From assembly GCA_023441055.1 (NCBI GenBank), contig JAEZQY010000067.1, forward strand, positions 124,001 through 188,000: a stretch of DNA of 64,000 nucleotides. The letters run 5' to 3'. This document shows, piece after piece, positions 1 to 9,234 of the stretch; position 1 is the first letter of the stretch, and every line of letters starts with the position of its first letter. Position numbers and translations under genes: made by a program. The notes beneath the pieces were generated by a model that was given only the letters and a program-made list of their open reading frames with translations, did not search any database and was not told the origin of the DNA. The stretch is from Bacillota bacterium (GTDB taxonomy: Bacteria; Bacillota; Bacilli; Paenibacillales; UBA4045).

Positions 1-952
1 AAGAGCGCACCAATCGAATTAATGGTCGATGAATCATAGAATAGATTCGATAGGAGAAGAAGAAGATAATGATCACTGAAAGACCGCATAATAGCCAAAA
101 CCATTCTCTATATCGGACTATAGGGCCATAGATTTCCTTCTCCGGCACGAGCACGGCCATCTGCGCATTTAATAGCTTCGAATATTGTGTAACCGATATA
201 AATGTCTCGTTCTCCCACTTTAACGAGCTGATTCCATTCTCGTGGGAAACAAGCTTGGACAGTGCTATAAACTCTTGGCTTGGCAGCTGCTTTAAGTTAT
301 AAATCATCCAATCTCGATGAATGATCAACGCTCCGCCTGTCTGATAATTTTTAAAATATTGCAAGGATTGCTCAATTTGATTGATGGAATAATTTACACT
401 GATCAGAAATGTAGGCATTGATTTTCCTGATACGGTTGAAGATGGAGTGACTACGCTTGATAATAGATCCTCATTCCACTTCACAACAGGCGAAAGAGAT
501 TCCTTCGACAGTGTGTAAAGGGTTACAAAATCGTCTTCTTTAAGCGGCTCGATCGGAATTCCCGTTGTGATCTTTCGATCGAGAAGTGGAATATAGATAT
601 CAATGCTTTTAATATATTGACCTGTTCGCTGCACGGTATTCATCTGCTCGAGAATCCGAAGGATCGCCTGCCCTCGGACATAATCGCTCATTTGATCGCC
701 TAATGCACTAAGTCTGATCAAATCTTTGTTCACCAGCAATTCCTGCTGTAAAACGTTCGTCCTGGTGATTTCAGTCTCGAGCGCATTGAGATAGAATTCA
801 ATGGAAGCCGTTACGGACTTCTCAATTTCATCCTGAACACTCTTCGTCCCCTCCATATTCATGACCAGACTAACCACATACAGCGGTGTGATAACCAACA
901 GGAAGGTTAGGATTGTTTTCGCCAGTATAGAAAGCTCGGAAATTCTCTTCAT
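1..952 (-). CDS. YesM-type sensor histidine kinase, N-terminal part (runs off the left edge)
   Basis: About 317 codons are open from the ATG at 950-952 to the window edge. The protein starts MKRISELSILAK, has one membrane helix near residues 8-28, a long extracytoplasmic sensor region of about 250 residues, and a second helix (WLLCGLSVIIIFF) followed by the beginning of a HAMP-like segment (MIHRPLIRLV). This is the layout of sensor kinases of the YesM family, which phosphorylate YesN-type regulators that control sugar uptake. The kinase core lies outside the window, so the catalytic residues cannot be checked. Its start overlaps the stop of the nuclease-fold gene upstream as ATGA, which suggests translational coupling. 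Confidence 0.8.
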   Translation of the reverse strand, partial: MKRISELSILAKTILTFLLVITPLYVVSLVMNMEGTKSVQDEIEKSVTASIEFYLNALETEITRTNVLQQELLVNKDLIRLSALGDQMSDYVRGQAILRILEQMNTVQRTGQYIKSIDIYIPLLDRKITTGIPIEPLKEDDFVTLYTLSKESLSPVVKWNEDLLSSVVTPSSTVSGKSMPTFLISVNYSINQIEQSLQYFKNYQTGGALIIHRDWMIYNLKQLPSQEFIALSKLVSHENGISSLKWENETFISVTQYSKLLNAQMAVLVPEKEIYGPIVRYREWFWLLCGLSVIIIFFFSYRIYSMIHRPLIRLVRS

Positions 953-1746
953 AGCACGTTCTCGTCAAGCTCCAATTCAATTTCAGCCAGCACCGGATAG
1001 TGATCCGATGGATATCTTCTGTCCACCTGTCCAGTGATTACATCCATTCGTCTTGCCGAGATGGCCGAAGACACGAATATGTAATCAATGCGCGGACAGT
1101 CCGCCCCGCCTTGAAACTGGTGGAAGGTGCCTCCTGCATAATTGTCGATCACAGAGTAACAATCCGTAAGCAGCCCTTGCTGCGCTCGCAAGTAGGTGAT
1201 GACAGGGCTGTCAGGCTCAGAATTGAAATCTCCCATTAGCAGGAATGGCAGGCGATCACGTCGATATCGATGTTGAATATGCTCGAGGATCATCGTTGCG
1301 CCATTGATTCTTGCAATCTCGCCACTATGATCGAGATGCGTATTATACACATTAAATTTCAATTCTGGCTGCAGCATATGCTGAAACTGCGCCCATGTAC
1401 AAATCCTGGGATGACTAGCGTCCCACCCCATGCTGGCCGGCGTCTCGGGATGCTCAGATAGCCAGAACTGGCCTTGCTCTATAACAAGCAACTCGTCCTG
1501 CTTATATAATATGGCATTATGTTCATCCTGGTTTGCGCCATATCGTCCTTCCCCAATCCATGCATAGCCGGATGTGCTAGCCATTAGATCTTCCAGCATG
1601 GCATAGAAGCCCTCTTGCGTACCTATGATAAGCGGATCATACTTCTTAATCAAGGTTGCTGCTGCTTGAACTCGGTTAGGCCAAGCATTCTCCCCATCAG
1701 AGTCAACATGCAATCGGAGATTGAATGACATCACTTTTATTTCCAT
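949..1746 (-). CDS. Endonuclease/exonuclease/phosphatase (EEP) superfamily protein
   Basis: The 265-aa protein carries the full set of EEP motifs: N and E near the start (SFNLR, GTQEGFY), the NTHLDH motif, the GDFNSEPDS motif and the C-terminal SDHYPV. The family includes metal-dependent phosphodiesterases acting on DNA, inositol phosphates or lipids, and the substrate cannot be read from sequence. No signal peptide is seen, so it is probably cytoplasmic. The ATG at 1746 was chosen because AAAGGA sits about 9 nt upstream; an in-frame start 27 nt further upstream has no good site. It is the first gene of an operon with the sensor kinase and has a strong promoter at 1786-1815. Confidence 0.85.
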   Translation of the reverse strand: MEIKVMSFNLRLHVDSDGENAWPNRVQAAATLIKKYDPLIIGTQEGFYAMLEDLMASTSGYAWIGEGRYGANQDEHNAILYKQDELLVIEQGQFWLSEHPETPASMGWDASHPRICTWAQFQHMLQPELKFNVYNTHLDHSGEIARINGATMILEHIQHRYRRDRLPFLLMGDFNSEPDSPVITYLRAQQGLLTDCYSVIDNYAGGTFHQFQGGADCPRIDYIFVSSAISARRMDVITGQVDRRYPSDHYPVLAEIELELDENVL

Positions 1747-1785
1747 GGCTATGCATCCTTTTCGCTGTAGCAATATTTTAGCTCA

Positions 1786-1815
1786 ATTCTACTGACTGTC
1801 CAGACACGATGTCAA
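1786..1815 (-). promoter_or_regulatory. Sigma-A promoter of the EEP/sensor-kinase operon
   Basis: Read on the minus strand this is TTGACA, an 18-nt spacer, then TAGAAT. The -35 box is a perfect consensus and the start codon at 1746 lies about 35 nt downstream. Confidence 0.6.
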
Positions 1816-1878
1816 TGTGTTATCTTATTCTTTAAGTTTTTAGGTAATGAAAACAATAGAAAGTAAAAAGTTAATGGC

Positions 1879-1906
1879 TTTACAACATTTAACTACTAGC
1901 TATACT
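1879..1906 (+). promoter_or_regulatory. Sigma-A promoter of the oxidoreductase/sialidase operon
   Basis: TTTACA, a 16-nt spacer and TATACT lie upstream of the Gfo/Idh/MocA gene, whose ribosome binding site AAGGAG is at 1928-1933. It is divergent from the promoter at 1786-1815, so about 60 bp separate two opposing promoters and a regulator could bind between them. Confidence 0.55.
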
Positions 1907-1941
1907 ATAAATTCAATCACATTCTATAAGGAGCGTTCAGC

Positions 1942-3060
1942 ATGAAGCTTGGCATTATCGGTTACGGCACACGAATTGCTACCATGGTGAGAGAAGTTGA
2001 ATTAGCAGATCCAGATTGTCACGTAGTCGGAATCGTCGATGTTCGTGCAGATATCCCGGATGCGCTGCGCGATGGTCAGATGCCGCCGTTCTATGACACC
2101 GTTGAGGAGATGATCGCCCAGGCCAAGCCGGACGGGATCATGATTGGCACGCGTTGCTCCCTTCACACCGAGATGGCGCTGAAGGTGTTTCCAAGCCGCA
2201 TCCCGCTATTCCTGGAGAAGCCAGTAGCGACAACGTTCGAAGACCTGTATCGACTTAAAGCAGGATACGAGCAATACAAGCCGGAGGTTCTCGTCTCCTT
2301 CCCGTTGCGCAGTACGCCGATCAGTCGATTCGTGAAGGAGATTGTCGATTCCGGCAAGCTCGGTTCCATCGAGCATATCCAAGCCTTAAACAATGTGGCC
2401 TATGCCAATGTATACTTCCAGGATTGGTACAGAGACGAGAATGAAACAGGCGGGTTATTCCTTCAGAAGGCGACGCATGACTTTGACTTTATTAATTACA
2501 TACTCGGCATGCAGCCGACCAGCATCTGCGCAATGACCTCCAAGCAAATCTTCAAAGGGAGTAAGCCTGCAGGATTAAAATGTGTGGACTGCGACGAGAA
2601 CCGCACTTGCTTAGAAAGCACCGCATTCACTGAGCAATCTAAAATAAGGCCCTATTGCTGCTTCGCCGTAGACACAGGCAATGAAGATTCCGGCAGTGCG
2701 TTAATCCGCTATGAGAACGGGATGCATGTGTCCTACTCACAAAATTTCTTTGTTCGCAACCAAGCCGGCTTCCGCGGAGCTCGTATCATGGGTCACCTCG
2801 GAACACTTGAGCTCGATTTCGACGGCAGTAAAGTAAAGGTCATCATGCATCATACGGATCGTGTGGAAACATACGATCTTGGCGTGAGAAGGCATCATTA
2901 TGGCGGAGATACGCCGCTTGCAGAGAACTTCGTTCAGCTGATGAAGGGAAAGGCAATATCAATCAGCCCATTGGAAGATGGTCTATTGAGCGCATTAATG
3001 TGTCTGAAAGCGAAACGATCCGCTGAAACAGACCAATTCGAACGAATGACGTGGGATTAA
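1942..3060 (+). CDS. Gfo/Idh/MocA family NAD(P)-dependent oxidoreductase
   Basis: The 372-aa protein begins with a Rossmann dinucleotide-binding fold (MKLGIIGYGTRIATM) and carries the EKP motif (FLEKPVAT, about residue 92) whose lysine is conserved in this family, followed by the C-terminal alpha/beta dimer domain. Members oxidise or epimerise sugars and sugar acids. A cysteine-rich insert (CVDC, then C after five residues, then CC near residues 213-238) resembles a metal site and is not part of the core fold. AAGGAG lies 8 nt before the ATG. It is followed after 30 bp by the sialidase-like gene, so the two probably act on the same glycan. The substrate is unknown. Confidence 0.85.
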   Translation: MKLGIIGYGTRIATMVREVELADPDCHVVGIVDVRADIPDALRDGQMPPFYDTVEEMIAQAKPDGIMIGTRCSLHTEMALKVFPSRIPLFLEKPVATTFEDLYRLKAGYEQYKPEVLVSFPLRSTPISRFVKEIVDSGKLGSIEHIQALNNVAYANVYFQDWYRDENETGGLFLQKATHDFDFINYILGMQPTSICAMTSKQIFKGSKPAGLKCVDCDENRTCLESTAFTEQSKIRPYCCFAVDTGNEDSGSALIRYENGMHVSYSQNFFVRNQAGFRGARIMGHLGTLELDFDGSKVKVIMHHTDRVETYDLGVRRHHYGGDTPLAENFVQLMKGKAISISPLEDGLLSALMCLKAKRSAETDQFERMTWD

Positions 3061-3090
3061 GCGAAACTAATAAAAAAAGGTGAGGTTCAC

Positions 3091-4194
3091 ATGAGCAATA
3101 GCATAGAAAGCCGGAAGGACAAGGCGCTTGAGGTTGTTCCCTTAGATTTGTCGCCAGGAGAAGCATACATGAACAGGCGCTGGCAAGGCATTCCCGGAAT
3201 CGAACGATCTCCCGGCGGCAGGTTATGGGTCACCTTCTACAGTGGAGGCAAGGATGAAGGCCCCGATAATTACGTACTGTTGATCAAGAGCGATGATGAC
3301 GGCGCAACCTGGTCCGACCCGATCCTGGCCATCGATCCTCTAGACAAGATTCGCGCCTACGATTCCTGCCTGTGGCATGATCCCAGCGGGCGCTTATGGC
3401 TGTTCTGGGCACAGAGCTACGAGTGGTATGACGGCCGGTGCGGAGTTTGGGTAACCGTGTGTGATAATCCAGACAGTGTTGCACCGAACTGGTCTGCGCC
3501 GCGCAGAATCTCCAATGGCATCATGATGAACAAGCCCACGGTTTTATCGACTGGCGAATGGCTGTTGCCGATAGCGGTATGGGCCAGCAGAGAATCCGAA
3601 CTTAATCATGTTGAATCGGAGCGCTATTCGAATGTGTTCATATCCACAGATGAAGGCCAATCGTTCTCCCTTCTCGGCAGTGCGGATGTTCCGAATCGAA
3701 CCTTCGATGAGCATATGATTATCGAGCGTAAAGACGGCAGTCTATGGATGCTTGTTCGGTTAGATAACGGTCTCGGACAAAGCTTCTCGTATGATCGGGG
3801 CCAGACATGGATCAACGCCGGGCATGCTGGGATCAAGGGGCCGAACTCCCGCTTCTTCATTCGACGCTTGCAGTCGGGCCGATTGCTGCTTGTGAACTAT
3901 GACGATTTCCCGGAGAAAGAGTCTTACGAATTCAAGGACCGTATCAATTTGACCGCGAAGCTCTCCGATGATGAAGGACAGACCTGGCACGGCATGCTTG
4001 TGCTTGACAGCCGCGCCGAAGTTTCTTATCCGGATGGCGTGCAGGCAGAGAACGGCATGATCTATGTGGTGTACGATCATGAGCGGTATGACGACAAAGA
4101 GATCTTGATGGCTGTGTTTACAGAAGAAGACGTTCTAAGCGGAAGCTTAGTCTCTCCCGGCTCAAGATTGCACGTTGTAGTCAATAAGGCTTGA
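3091..4194 (+). CDS. Sialidase-like BNR/Asp-box protein
   Basis: The 367-aa protein has at least four Asp-box (BNR) repeats of the S-x-D-x-G-x-T-W type (SDDDGATW, STDEGQSF, SYDRGQTW, SDDEGQTW), spaced through the protein as expected for a six-bladed beta-propeller. This is the BNR_2 group of exo-sialidase-like proteins. No signal peptide is seen, so it probably works inside the cell on imported oligosaccharides. Substrate assignment to sialic acid is not safe, because many BNR_2 proteins have other or unknown substrates. Its last 14 bp overlap the end of the convergent M14 peptidase gene. It is co-transcribed with the Gfo/Idh/MocA gene. Confidence 0.75.
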   Translation: MSNSIESRKDKALEVVPLDLSPGEAYMNRRWQGIPGIERSPGGRLWVTFYSGGKDEGPDNYVLLIKSDDDGATWSDPILAIDPLDKIRAYDSCLWHDPSGRLWLFWAQSYEWYDGRCGVWVTVCDNPDSVAPNWSAPRRISNGIMMNKPTVLSTGEWLLPIAVWASRESELNHVESERYSNVFISTDEGQSFSLLGSADVPNRTFDEHMIIERKDGSLWMLVRLDNGLGQSFSYDRGQTWINAGHAGIKGPNSRFFIRRLQSGRLLLVNYDDFPEKESYEFKDRINLTAKLSDDEGQTWHGMLVLDSRAEVSYPDGVQAENGMIYVVYDHERYDDKEILMAVFTEEDVLSGSLVSPGSRLHVVVNKA

Positions 4195-5305
4195 GTTGGC
4201 CTCCCTTTGGGGCGACATACATGCCTAACGCTCTACCGAAGTCCGATCCGAAGGAACGGCAATGCTCTGGCGTGAAGGCTGCGCTTGATGAGCCGCAATA
4301 TGGAAATTCAAATGTGAAGGCTAATTCTACGCCCTGATTCACCCAGAATTCACTGCATGTACTGCCCCAGGACTGATTCCAGTCTACTCCCCACTGGATG
4401 TTATTGTTAGGATCATATTCGATTGGACATGTCCCCGCCTCATTCACACGTCGCAGGCAGTCTGAGAAGTGTTCCACATGCTTGTCGTGAGGGGGCGGTA
4501 CCTGAAGGATGAATGGATGATCATTGCGGCCCCCCCACTTGAATGGTCCGTGAAAATCCACTCCGACTATCGGTTTTATTTTCTTAATGTAAGGTATGAA
4601 GGCTTGTGTCACTCGATATAGCGGCTGCGAGATGTAATCACGGTTATGGTCATGCGGCAGCCTGAACTTCCCTTGGTCGCCGTTCTCAACACCATCCATA
4701 TCGATGAAGGGGATATAGTGAATGACATACTCGTCTAATAGGGCGGATTGCCGCTGTAACCAATCATCGAGCAGACCTTCCAGCAAATAGCTGACGGTAG
4801 ACTCGCAAGCATGGTGCCTAGCTGTAAATACAATATGCTTATCTGCATCTGGGTTGCCGACTAGTACAACAGGAATAGCGCGCATCTGTTCGGATAATGC
4901 CAGAACCTCTCGTCGAACATATCGTGAATGCATAGTATGAATACGTGTATAGAAGCGTTCAAAATGGTGGACTTGATAAGGAAACGAGAAGCTGAAGAAC
5001 ATGCGGTCTCCCTGTTGAAACTGATAGCGGAATGTATGTCTAGTAGACCCTTCAGTCGCGTTCAGCCAATGCCATTCGATACCGTCGCGACTAACAGCCG
5101 GGCCCCATGGTCCGATGACATCGCCGTCAGTGAACACAAACTCTACTTCCTTATCCTCTAGGGCATGAACGTGGAAATTCCAATAAAACCACCATTTCCC
5201 CGACTGTCTGAGATCCTGTGTGACATACACCCGACCCTCTTCCTCGTGCACTAGCCGAATGTTGCCTCCACAATGATCCGCACGAATTTGAATTCCATTG
5301 ATCAT
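4181..5305 (-). CDS. M14-family zinc carboxypeptidase-like protein
   Basis: The 374-aa protein has an N-terminal beta-rich domain (residues 1-125) like that of cytosolic carboxypeptidases, then an M14 peptidase domain. The zinc ligands H165 and E168 (HACE) and H252 (VDFHG), the substrate-binding N221-R222 pair and the catalytic E333 (FTFEFPY) are all visible, so the active site looks complete. The family removes C-terminal amino acids or acts on peptides with unusual linkages, including cell-wall peptides. No secretion signal is present. It is the last gene of the importer operon, which suggests a peptide or glycopeptide component in the imported substrate. Annotation as M14-like is secure; the substrate is unknown. 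Confidence 0.75.
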   Translation of the reverse strand: MINGIQIRADHCGGNIRLVHEEEGRVYVTQDLRQSGKWWFYWNFHVHALEDKEVEFVFTDGDVIGPWGPAVSRDGIEWHWLNATEGSTRHTFRYQFQQGDRMFFSFSFPYQVHHFERFYTRIHTMHSRYVRREVLALSEQMRAIPVVLVGNPDADKHIVFTARHHACESTVSYLLEGLLDDWLQRQSALLDEYVIHYIPFIDMDGVENGDQGKFRLPHDHNRDYISQPLYRVTQAFIPYIKKIKPIVGVDFHGPFKWGGRNDHPFILQVPPPHDKHVEHFSDCLRRVNEAGTCPIEYDPNNNIQWGVDWNQSWGSTCSEFWVNQGVELAFTFEFPYCGSSSAAFTPEHCRSFGSDFGRALGMYVAPKGGQLKPY

Positions 5306-5333
5306 AGCATTCGCTCCCCATGCATTATCATTG

Positions 5334-6686
5334 TTAGATAATACATGATCCTCCTGCGCTCAACGTGCTCCTCAGCTTCTGGCTATCAACTTCATTGAAC
5401 CCGATCGAGCCGTTAATGGCCAAGTATGCCGCCACACCAGCCGCTTCTCCAGACTGATTCATATTCACCATTACCCGAATGGCAGCATGTGCAATCATAT
5501 CCGAGTCAATCATTCTCCCAGCAACAATGACATTAGTAAAGGAACTGTTCTGCGGGACCATTGCACGGAATGGCAATTGATAGAATGTGGGATCAACAGC
5601 AACAGCTTCTCTCCATCTGGATAATTCATCTGGAAAGCCTGGTCTAACCAACTTCTCTACCCCGTTCATATATCTGAAAATAATTCCTACCTCGCCCTGG
5701 AGGTGCAAATCAGAAGGATAGGATCCATTGACAATCGCATCCTCAAACCGAGTGCCGTTGAGCAGCTCGTCTCCGCTTAATTGGTGTAAGCACTTCACAT
5801 GCCGTGTCTCCCTTACGCCAATTCTAGCAGGAAGCATGGCTAAATCCATTTGATATTCAGGATGGTGATGCGCAATCATATCTAGGATCGCCCTTACTTG
5901 ACGTCTTCCTTCAATTTCTGCTCCTGTCCATGCATCTGCATCGGATAATGTGGCATGCACACGTGTTCCAGCCAACATATGCAAATCCAATTGTCCAGGC
6001 TGAGCACTCGACCATACGAAACCTTCGGGCAATCCATATTCCTCGCGATTCGTGCGGAATAACAGATCAAAATCGATACCGTTCTTCTTAAGCTGGCTCC
6101 ATCCGCCAATTTTGGCGCATGTCGTGCTCGGCTGGGGGTGTTTGGGGTTGTATGTCTCCAGTCCAAGTCTGTAAGCCAAGTCCCCATCACCAGTAGCATC
6201 CACGAAAGCTTTAGCTCGAATTACTCCTCTGCCGCTCTTATTCTCAACAATCACGCCAATCAGCTTCTCATCTTGTACATATGGAGCAACGAACAGGGTG
6301 TGCAGATAGGGCTTAATCCCTTCCTCTATGACCAATTCGTCCAGTTCAATCTTTAGCTGCTCCGTATTGAGAACGAAATGCATGGGATTATATTGGTCCT
6401 TAACCTGTACAGCATTCCTTCTCTTCAATCGTTCGATCATTTCTTCAGTCAAGCCTGCAATAATTTGTTGATTCCCCTCCGTGTTATGCAGCGTATGCCA
6501 TATATTGACTAAGGCATTAGTCGCAACTCCACCGAAGCAATTATGCCCCTCTACAATCACTACGCGAAGACCGAGTCTTGCGGCTCGAACAGCAGCGAAT
6601 ACGCCTGTACAGCTGCCACCAAGCACACAGAGATCTGCATCATGAATAATTGGCAAGTATTGTGCGGGTTCCAGCAGTTTGTCCAT
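5334..6686 (-). CDS. FAD-dependent oxidoreductase (FAD_oxidored family)
   Basis: The 450-aa protein has an N-terminal dinucleotide-binding fold (DLCVLGGSCTGVFAAVRAA, a GxxxxG variant) with the acidic end of the second strand (VVIVEG), the family sequence FGGVATNALVNIWH and a second FAD contact (DATGDGDLAYRLG). It belongs to the xanthan-lyase-associated FAD-dependent oxidoreductases often found in polysaccharide loci. The ATG at 6686 has a strong site (GAGGAGAGTGGAG) just upstream; an ATG 78 nt earlier has none. It lies between the binding protein and the M14 peptidase. The substrate is unknown; a sugar or sugar-derived acid is likely from context. Confidence 0.8.
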   Translation of the reverse strand: MDKLLEPAQYLPIIHDADLCVLGGSCTGVFAAVRAARLGLRVVIVEGHNCFGGVATNALVNIWHTLHNTEGNQQIIAGLTEEMIERLKRRNAVQVKDQYNPMHFVLNTEQLKIELDELVIEEGIKPYLHTLFVAPYVQDEKLIGVIVENKSGRGVIRAKAFVDATGDGDLAYRLGLETYNPKHPQPSTTCAKIGGWSQLKKNGIDFDLLFRTNREEYGLPEGFVWSSAQPGQLDLHMLAGTRVHATLSDADAWTGAEIEGRRQVRAILDMIAHHHPEYQMDLAMLPARIGVRETRHVKCLHQLSGDELLNGTRFEDAIVNGSYPSDLHLQGEVGIIFRYMNGVEKLVRPGFPDELSRWREAVAVDPTFYQLPFRAMVPQNSSFTNVIVAGRMIDSDMIAHAAIRVMVNMNQSGEAAGVAAYLAINGSIGFNEVDSQKLRSTLSAGGSCII

Positions 6687-6788
6687 TGTCACTCCACTCT
6701 CCTCTATAAGAGCGTCCTCCTCTATATCAGGGAAGGGAATAGCATACATTCCAATACCCGTCATAGAGGAGGAGCCTTTACTTATTCC

Positions 6789-8333
6789 TTATTTTAGAAT
6801 TCCAAGATCCTTTAATGCAGCTTCCCCAGATTGTATATAGAGCGGCAGTTTATACGTGTTATTCAGTGTATCTACGAACTGTTCGAATTCATCCAATGAC
6901 TTTCTACCGTATATGAAAGCTATAGCTTCCTCTAGCTCATATCTCTGGATATCTGACACTGTCACTTCTTCCGGAATAGGAATCAGGGAATTATACAAAG
7001 CAACTCGCGGAACATTAATCGCACTATTGATCACTTCTACATCATTAGGAAACTTAATCGGTAAGTATGCGCGATCATCTCTGCCAAGCAGCTGATGCAT
7101 GAATGCATAAGCTGTTTGTCTTCCTTCAGGCAACAGTTCAACTTGATCGCCATTCAAGGTGAAGTTCTCACCTTCCTTGCCGAAGTACGAGATCAATTGT
7201 CCTTCGCCATGGGTGATAAAGTCCAGATATTCCAATGCCTTTTCCAGTCGCTCAGGATCCTTCTCGAGCGACTTTGACAACGATACAAAGTGAGAGGTTC
7301 CTTGCCCATATGCTCCGTTATATGTTCCGCCTGGACCTGTTAAGGTCTCGATATACGTCCATCTTGCATCCGGATTGATATCTAAGATTTGTTGTTTGTT
7401 ATTCGACATTTGTGCCCAGTGCATATACACGATACCCGCTTGGCCCTTGAATGCGTTCTCTTGATGCTTGGTTCCCTTGTTCACTGTAAATTCGGAATCC
7501 AAGGCGCCATTATCCTGCAAGTCTTTCAGATAAGCCAATGCATCTTTCATGAATGGGTGGGTTGATGAATATACTAGATTATTATCTGTAATGCTAAAGA
7601 GTCCCATTCTGCCTATCCCAAAGGCACTGAAGATCGGATCAAACGAAGAGAAATTCTCGAGACCAGTAATCCCATAGGTGTCCTTCTGATTATTGCCGTC
7701 CGGATCGTCATTCGTGAAAGCGAGCGCTACCGTTCTTAACTCTTCCAGGGTAGTGGGTACTTCAAGTCCTAATTCATCTAGCCAATCCTGACGAATAAAC
7801 ATCATGTGCGACGGCAAGTAGTTGGCTTTTGGCAGCCCAACCAGCTTGCCATTGACTCTGCCTTCATCAATATTTGCCAGCGCATTGATTTGTTTCATCG
7901 CGTTTGGCAACTTATCCAAATATGGCTCGAGATCCAATAGCGCATCCTGTTTAGCAAATTCATTTAATCGGCTCTTTGTAGTTGTGAATATGTCAGGCGG
8001 TGTTCCGCCGGCAATCCGAACATTCAACATAGTGCCATAGTCCGTACCGCCCACCTGGAAGTCCAGGTCCATATTCAACAATTCATTGAATTGCTCCAGA
8101 ATCACATCGCCGCCTTCAGGCGGATATACATCTCCTTCGACAAAGACAGACACCTTTACCGGTTTGGAGTTGGCTGAATCTGGAGCTGTGCCGGAGCCTT
8201 TGGCATTTGAAGTCTCTGATTTCGTTCCTGTTGCATTGTCCTTAGATTGTGTTTCCGCGTTTGAATTGCCGCAAGCAGCTAGCACTACAAGGAACATTGC
8301 AATGATTGTTAAACCTATTACTCTTGCTCTCAT
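6789..8333 (-). CDS. ABC importer solute-binding lipoprotein (LplA type)
   Basis: The 514-aa protein has a lipoprotein signal (MRARVIGLTIIAMFLVVLAAC, lipobox LAAC) and a long family-1 type solute-binding fold typical of LplA/YtcQ proteins of Paenibacillus and Bacillus. It should sit lipid-anchored outside the membrane and hand an oligosaccharide to the two permeases encoded upstream. The ATG at 8333 was chosen because it directly precedes the signal peptide and has AGGGG 10 nt upstream; the open frame continues 54 nt further but with no better site. The sugar cannot be inferred from sequence. Confidence 0.85.
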   Translation of the reverse strand: MRARVIGLTIIAMFLVVLAACGNSNAETQSKDNATGTKSETSNAKGSGTAPDSANSKPVKVSVFVEGDVYPPEGGDVILEQFNELLNMDLDFQVGGTDYGTMLNVRIAGGTPPDIFTTTKSRLNEFAKQDALLDLEPYLDKLPNAMKQINALANIDEGRVNGKLVGLPKANYLPSHMMFIRQDWLDELGLEVPTTLEELRTVALAFTNDDPDGNNQKDTYGITGLENFSSFDPIFSAFGIGRMGLFSITDNNLVYSSTHPFMKDALAYLKDLQDNGALDSEFTVNKGTKHQENAFKGQAGIVYMHWAQMSNNKQQILDINPDARWTYIETLTGPGGTYNGAYGQGTSHFVSLSKSLEKDPERLEKALEYLDFITHGEGQLISYFGKEGENFTLNGDQVELLPEGRQTAYAFMHQLLGRDDRAYLPIKFPNDVEVINSAINVPRVALYNSLIPIPEEVTVSDIQRYELEEAIAFIYGRKSLDEFEQFVDTLNNTYKLPLYIQSGEAALKDLGILK

Positions 8334-8370
8334 GACTTGATTACCCCTCTCGAACTTGAATTTTTTATAG

Positions 8371-9234
8371 TTAACCTTTAATACCACCCAGAAGCATTCC
8401 TTTAGTAAAGTGCTTCTGTATGAAAGGATAAACTACCAATATAGGTACTGTTGTTAAGACCACTGCTGCCATTTGCATCGTCTCTGTGGGCATATAGACT
8501 TCAGCATGTATAATTTCATTCGATGTTGAAGCGCTTAGAATATTCCGCAAGACCACTTGCAAGGGATGCTTGCTTGAGTCGTTGATATAGATAATGGCCT
8601 GGAAGAACTCATTCCAATGACTAACTGCATAGAATAAACCGATCGTTGCTAGGACGGGTTTAGACAACGGGAGAATAATGACCAATAATATTCGGGTTTC
8701 TCCAGCACCATCAATTTTTGCCGATTCGCTAAATTCACTTGGTAAACCTTCTATGAATGTTTTGATCAACAACATATAGAAAGCAGAAATTGCGTTAGGA
8801 AGAATCATTGCCCATACAGAATTAATTAATCCGGTCGCTTTCACAATCAGATAGGTAGGAATAATACCACCTGAGAACAACATCGTAACGACTACGAGGA
8901 ACAGTATGGCGTTCCGCCCCGGCAATTCCTTGCGGCATAAGGGATATGCCATTAAGACACTTAGCACCAGATTAACTAACGTTCCAACAACGGTTATGAA
9001 AATCGTAACTTGATATGACTTCGGTATTAATGGTTGAGAAAGAAAGGATTGATACGCCTCGAATGTAATACTTCGCGGTATGATTAGAAACCCGCCATGC
9101 TTAAGCACTTCACTATATGGCGTGATCGATACTGCAAAAACATAGAGAAGCGGGAATAGCGTTACCACTGCTAATCCGATTAGGATGATAGAAATCACGG
9201 ACTCGAACATCTTATCTGATAGACTTCTTACCAT
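8371..9234 (-). CDS. ABC sugar permease, YtcP/LplC type
   Basis: The 287-aa protein has six hydrophobic segments and the MetI-like EAA loop (ESAKIDGAG...LPLSKP near residues 175-200) that contacts the ATPase. It ends with the hallmark GMLLGGIKG of this subfamily. The ATG at 9234 overlaps the stop of the partner permease by 7 bp and has AAGGTGG upstream; a GTG 15 nt earlier is also in frame. It forms the membrane channel with the LplB-type partner. Confidence 0.87.
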   Translation of the reverse strand: MVRSLSDKMFESVISIILIGLAVVTLFPLLYVFAVSITPYSEVLKHGGFLIIPRSITFEAYQSFLSQPLIPKSYQVTIFITVVGTLVNLVLSVLMAYPLCRKELPGRNAILFLVVVTMLFSGGIIPTYLIVKATGLINSVWAMILPNAISAFYMLLIKTFIEGLPSEFSESAKIDGAGETRILLVIILPLSKPVLATIGLFYAVSHWNEFFQAIIYINDSSKHPLQVVLRNILSASTSNEIIHAEVYMPTETMQMAAVVLTTVPILVVYPFIQKHFTKGMLLGGIKG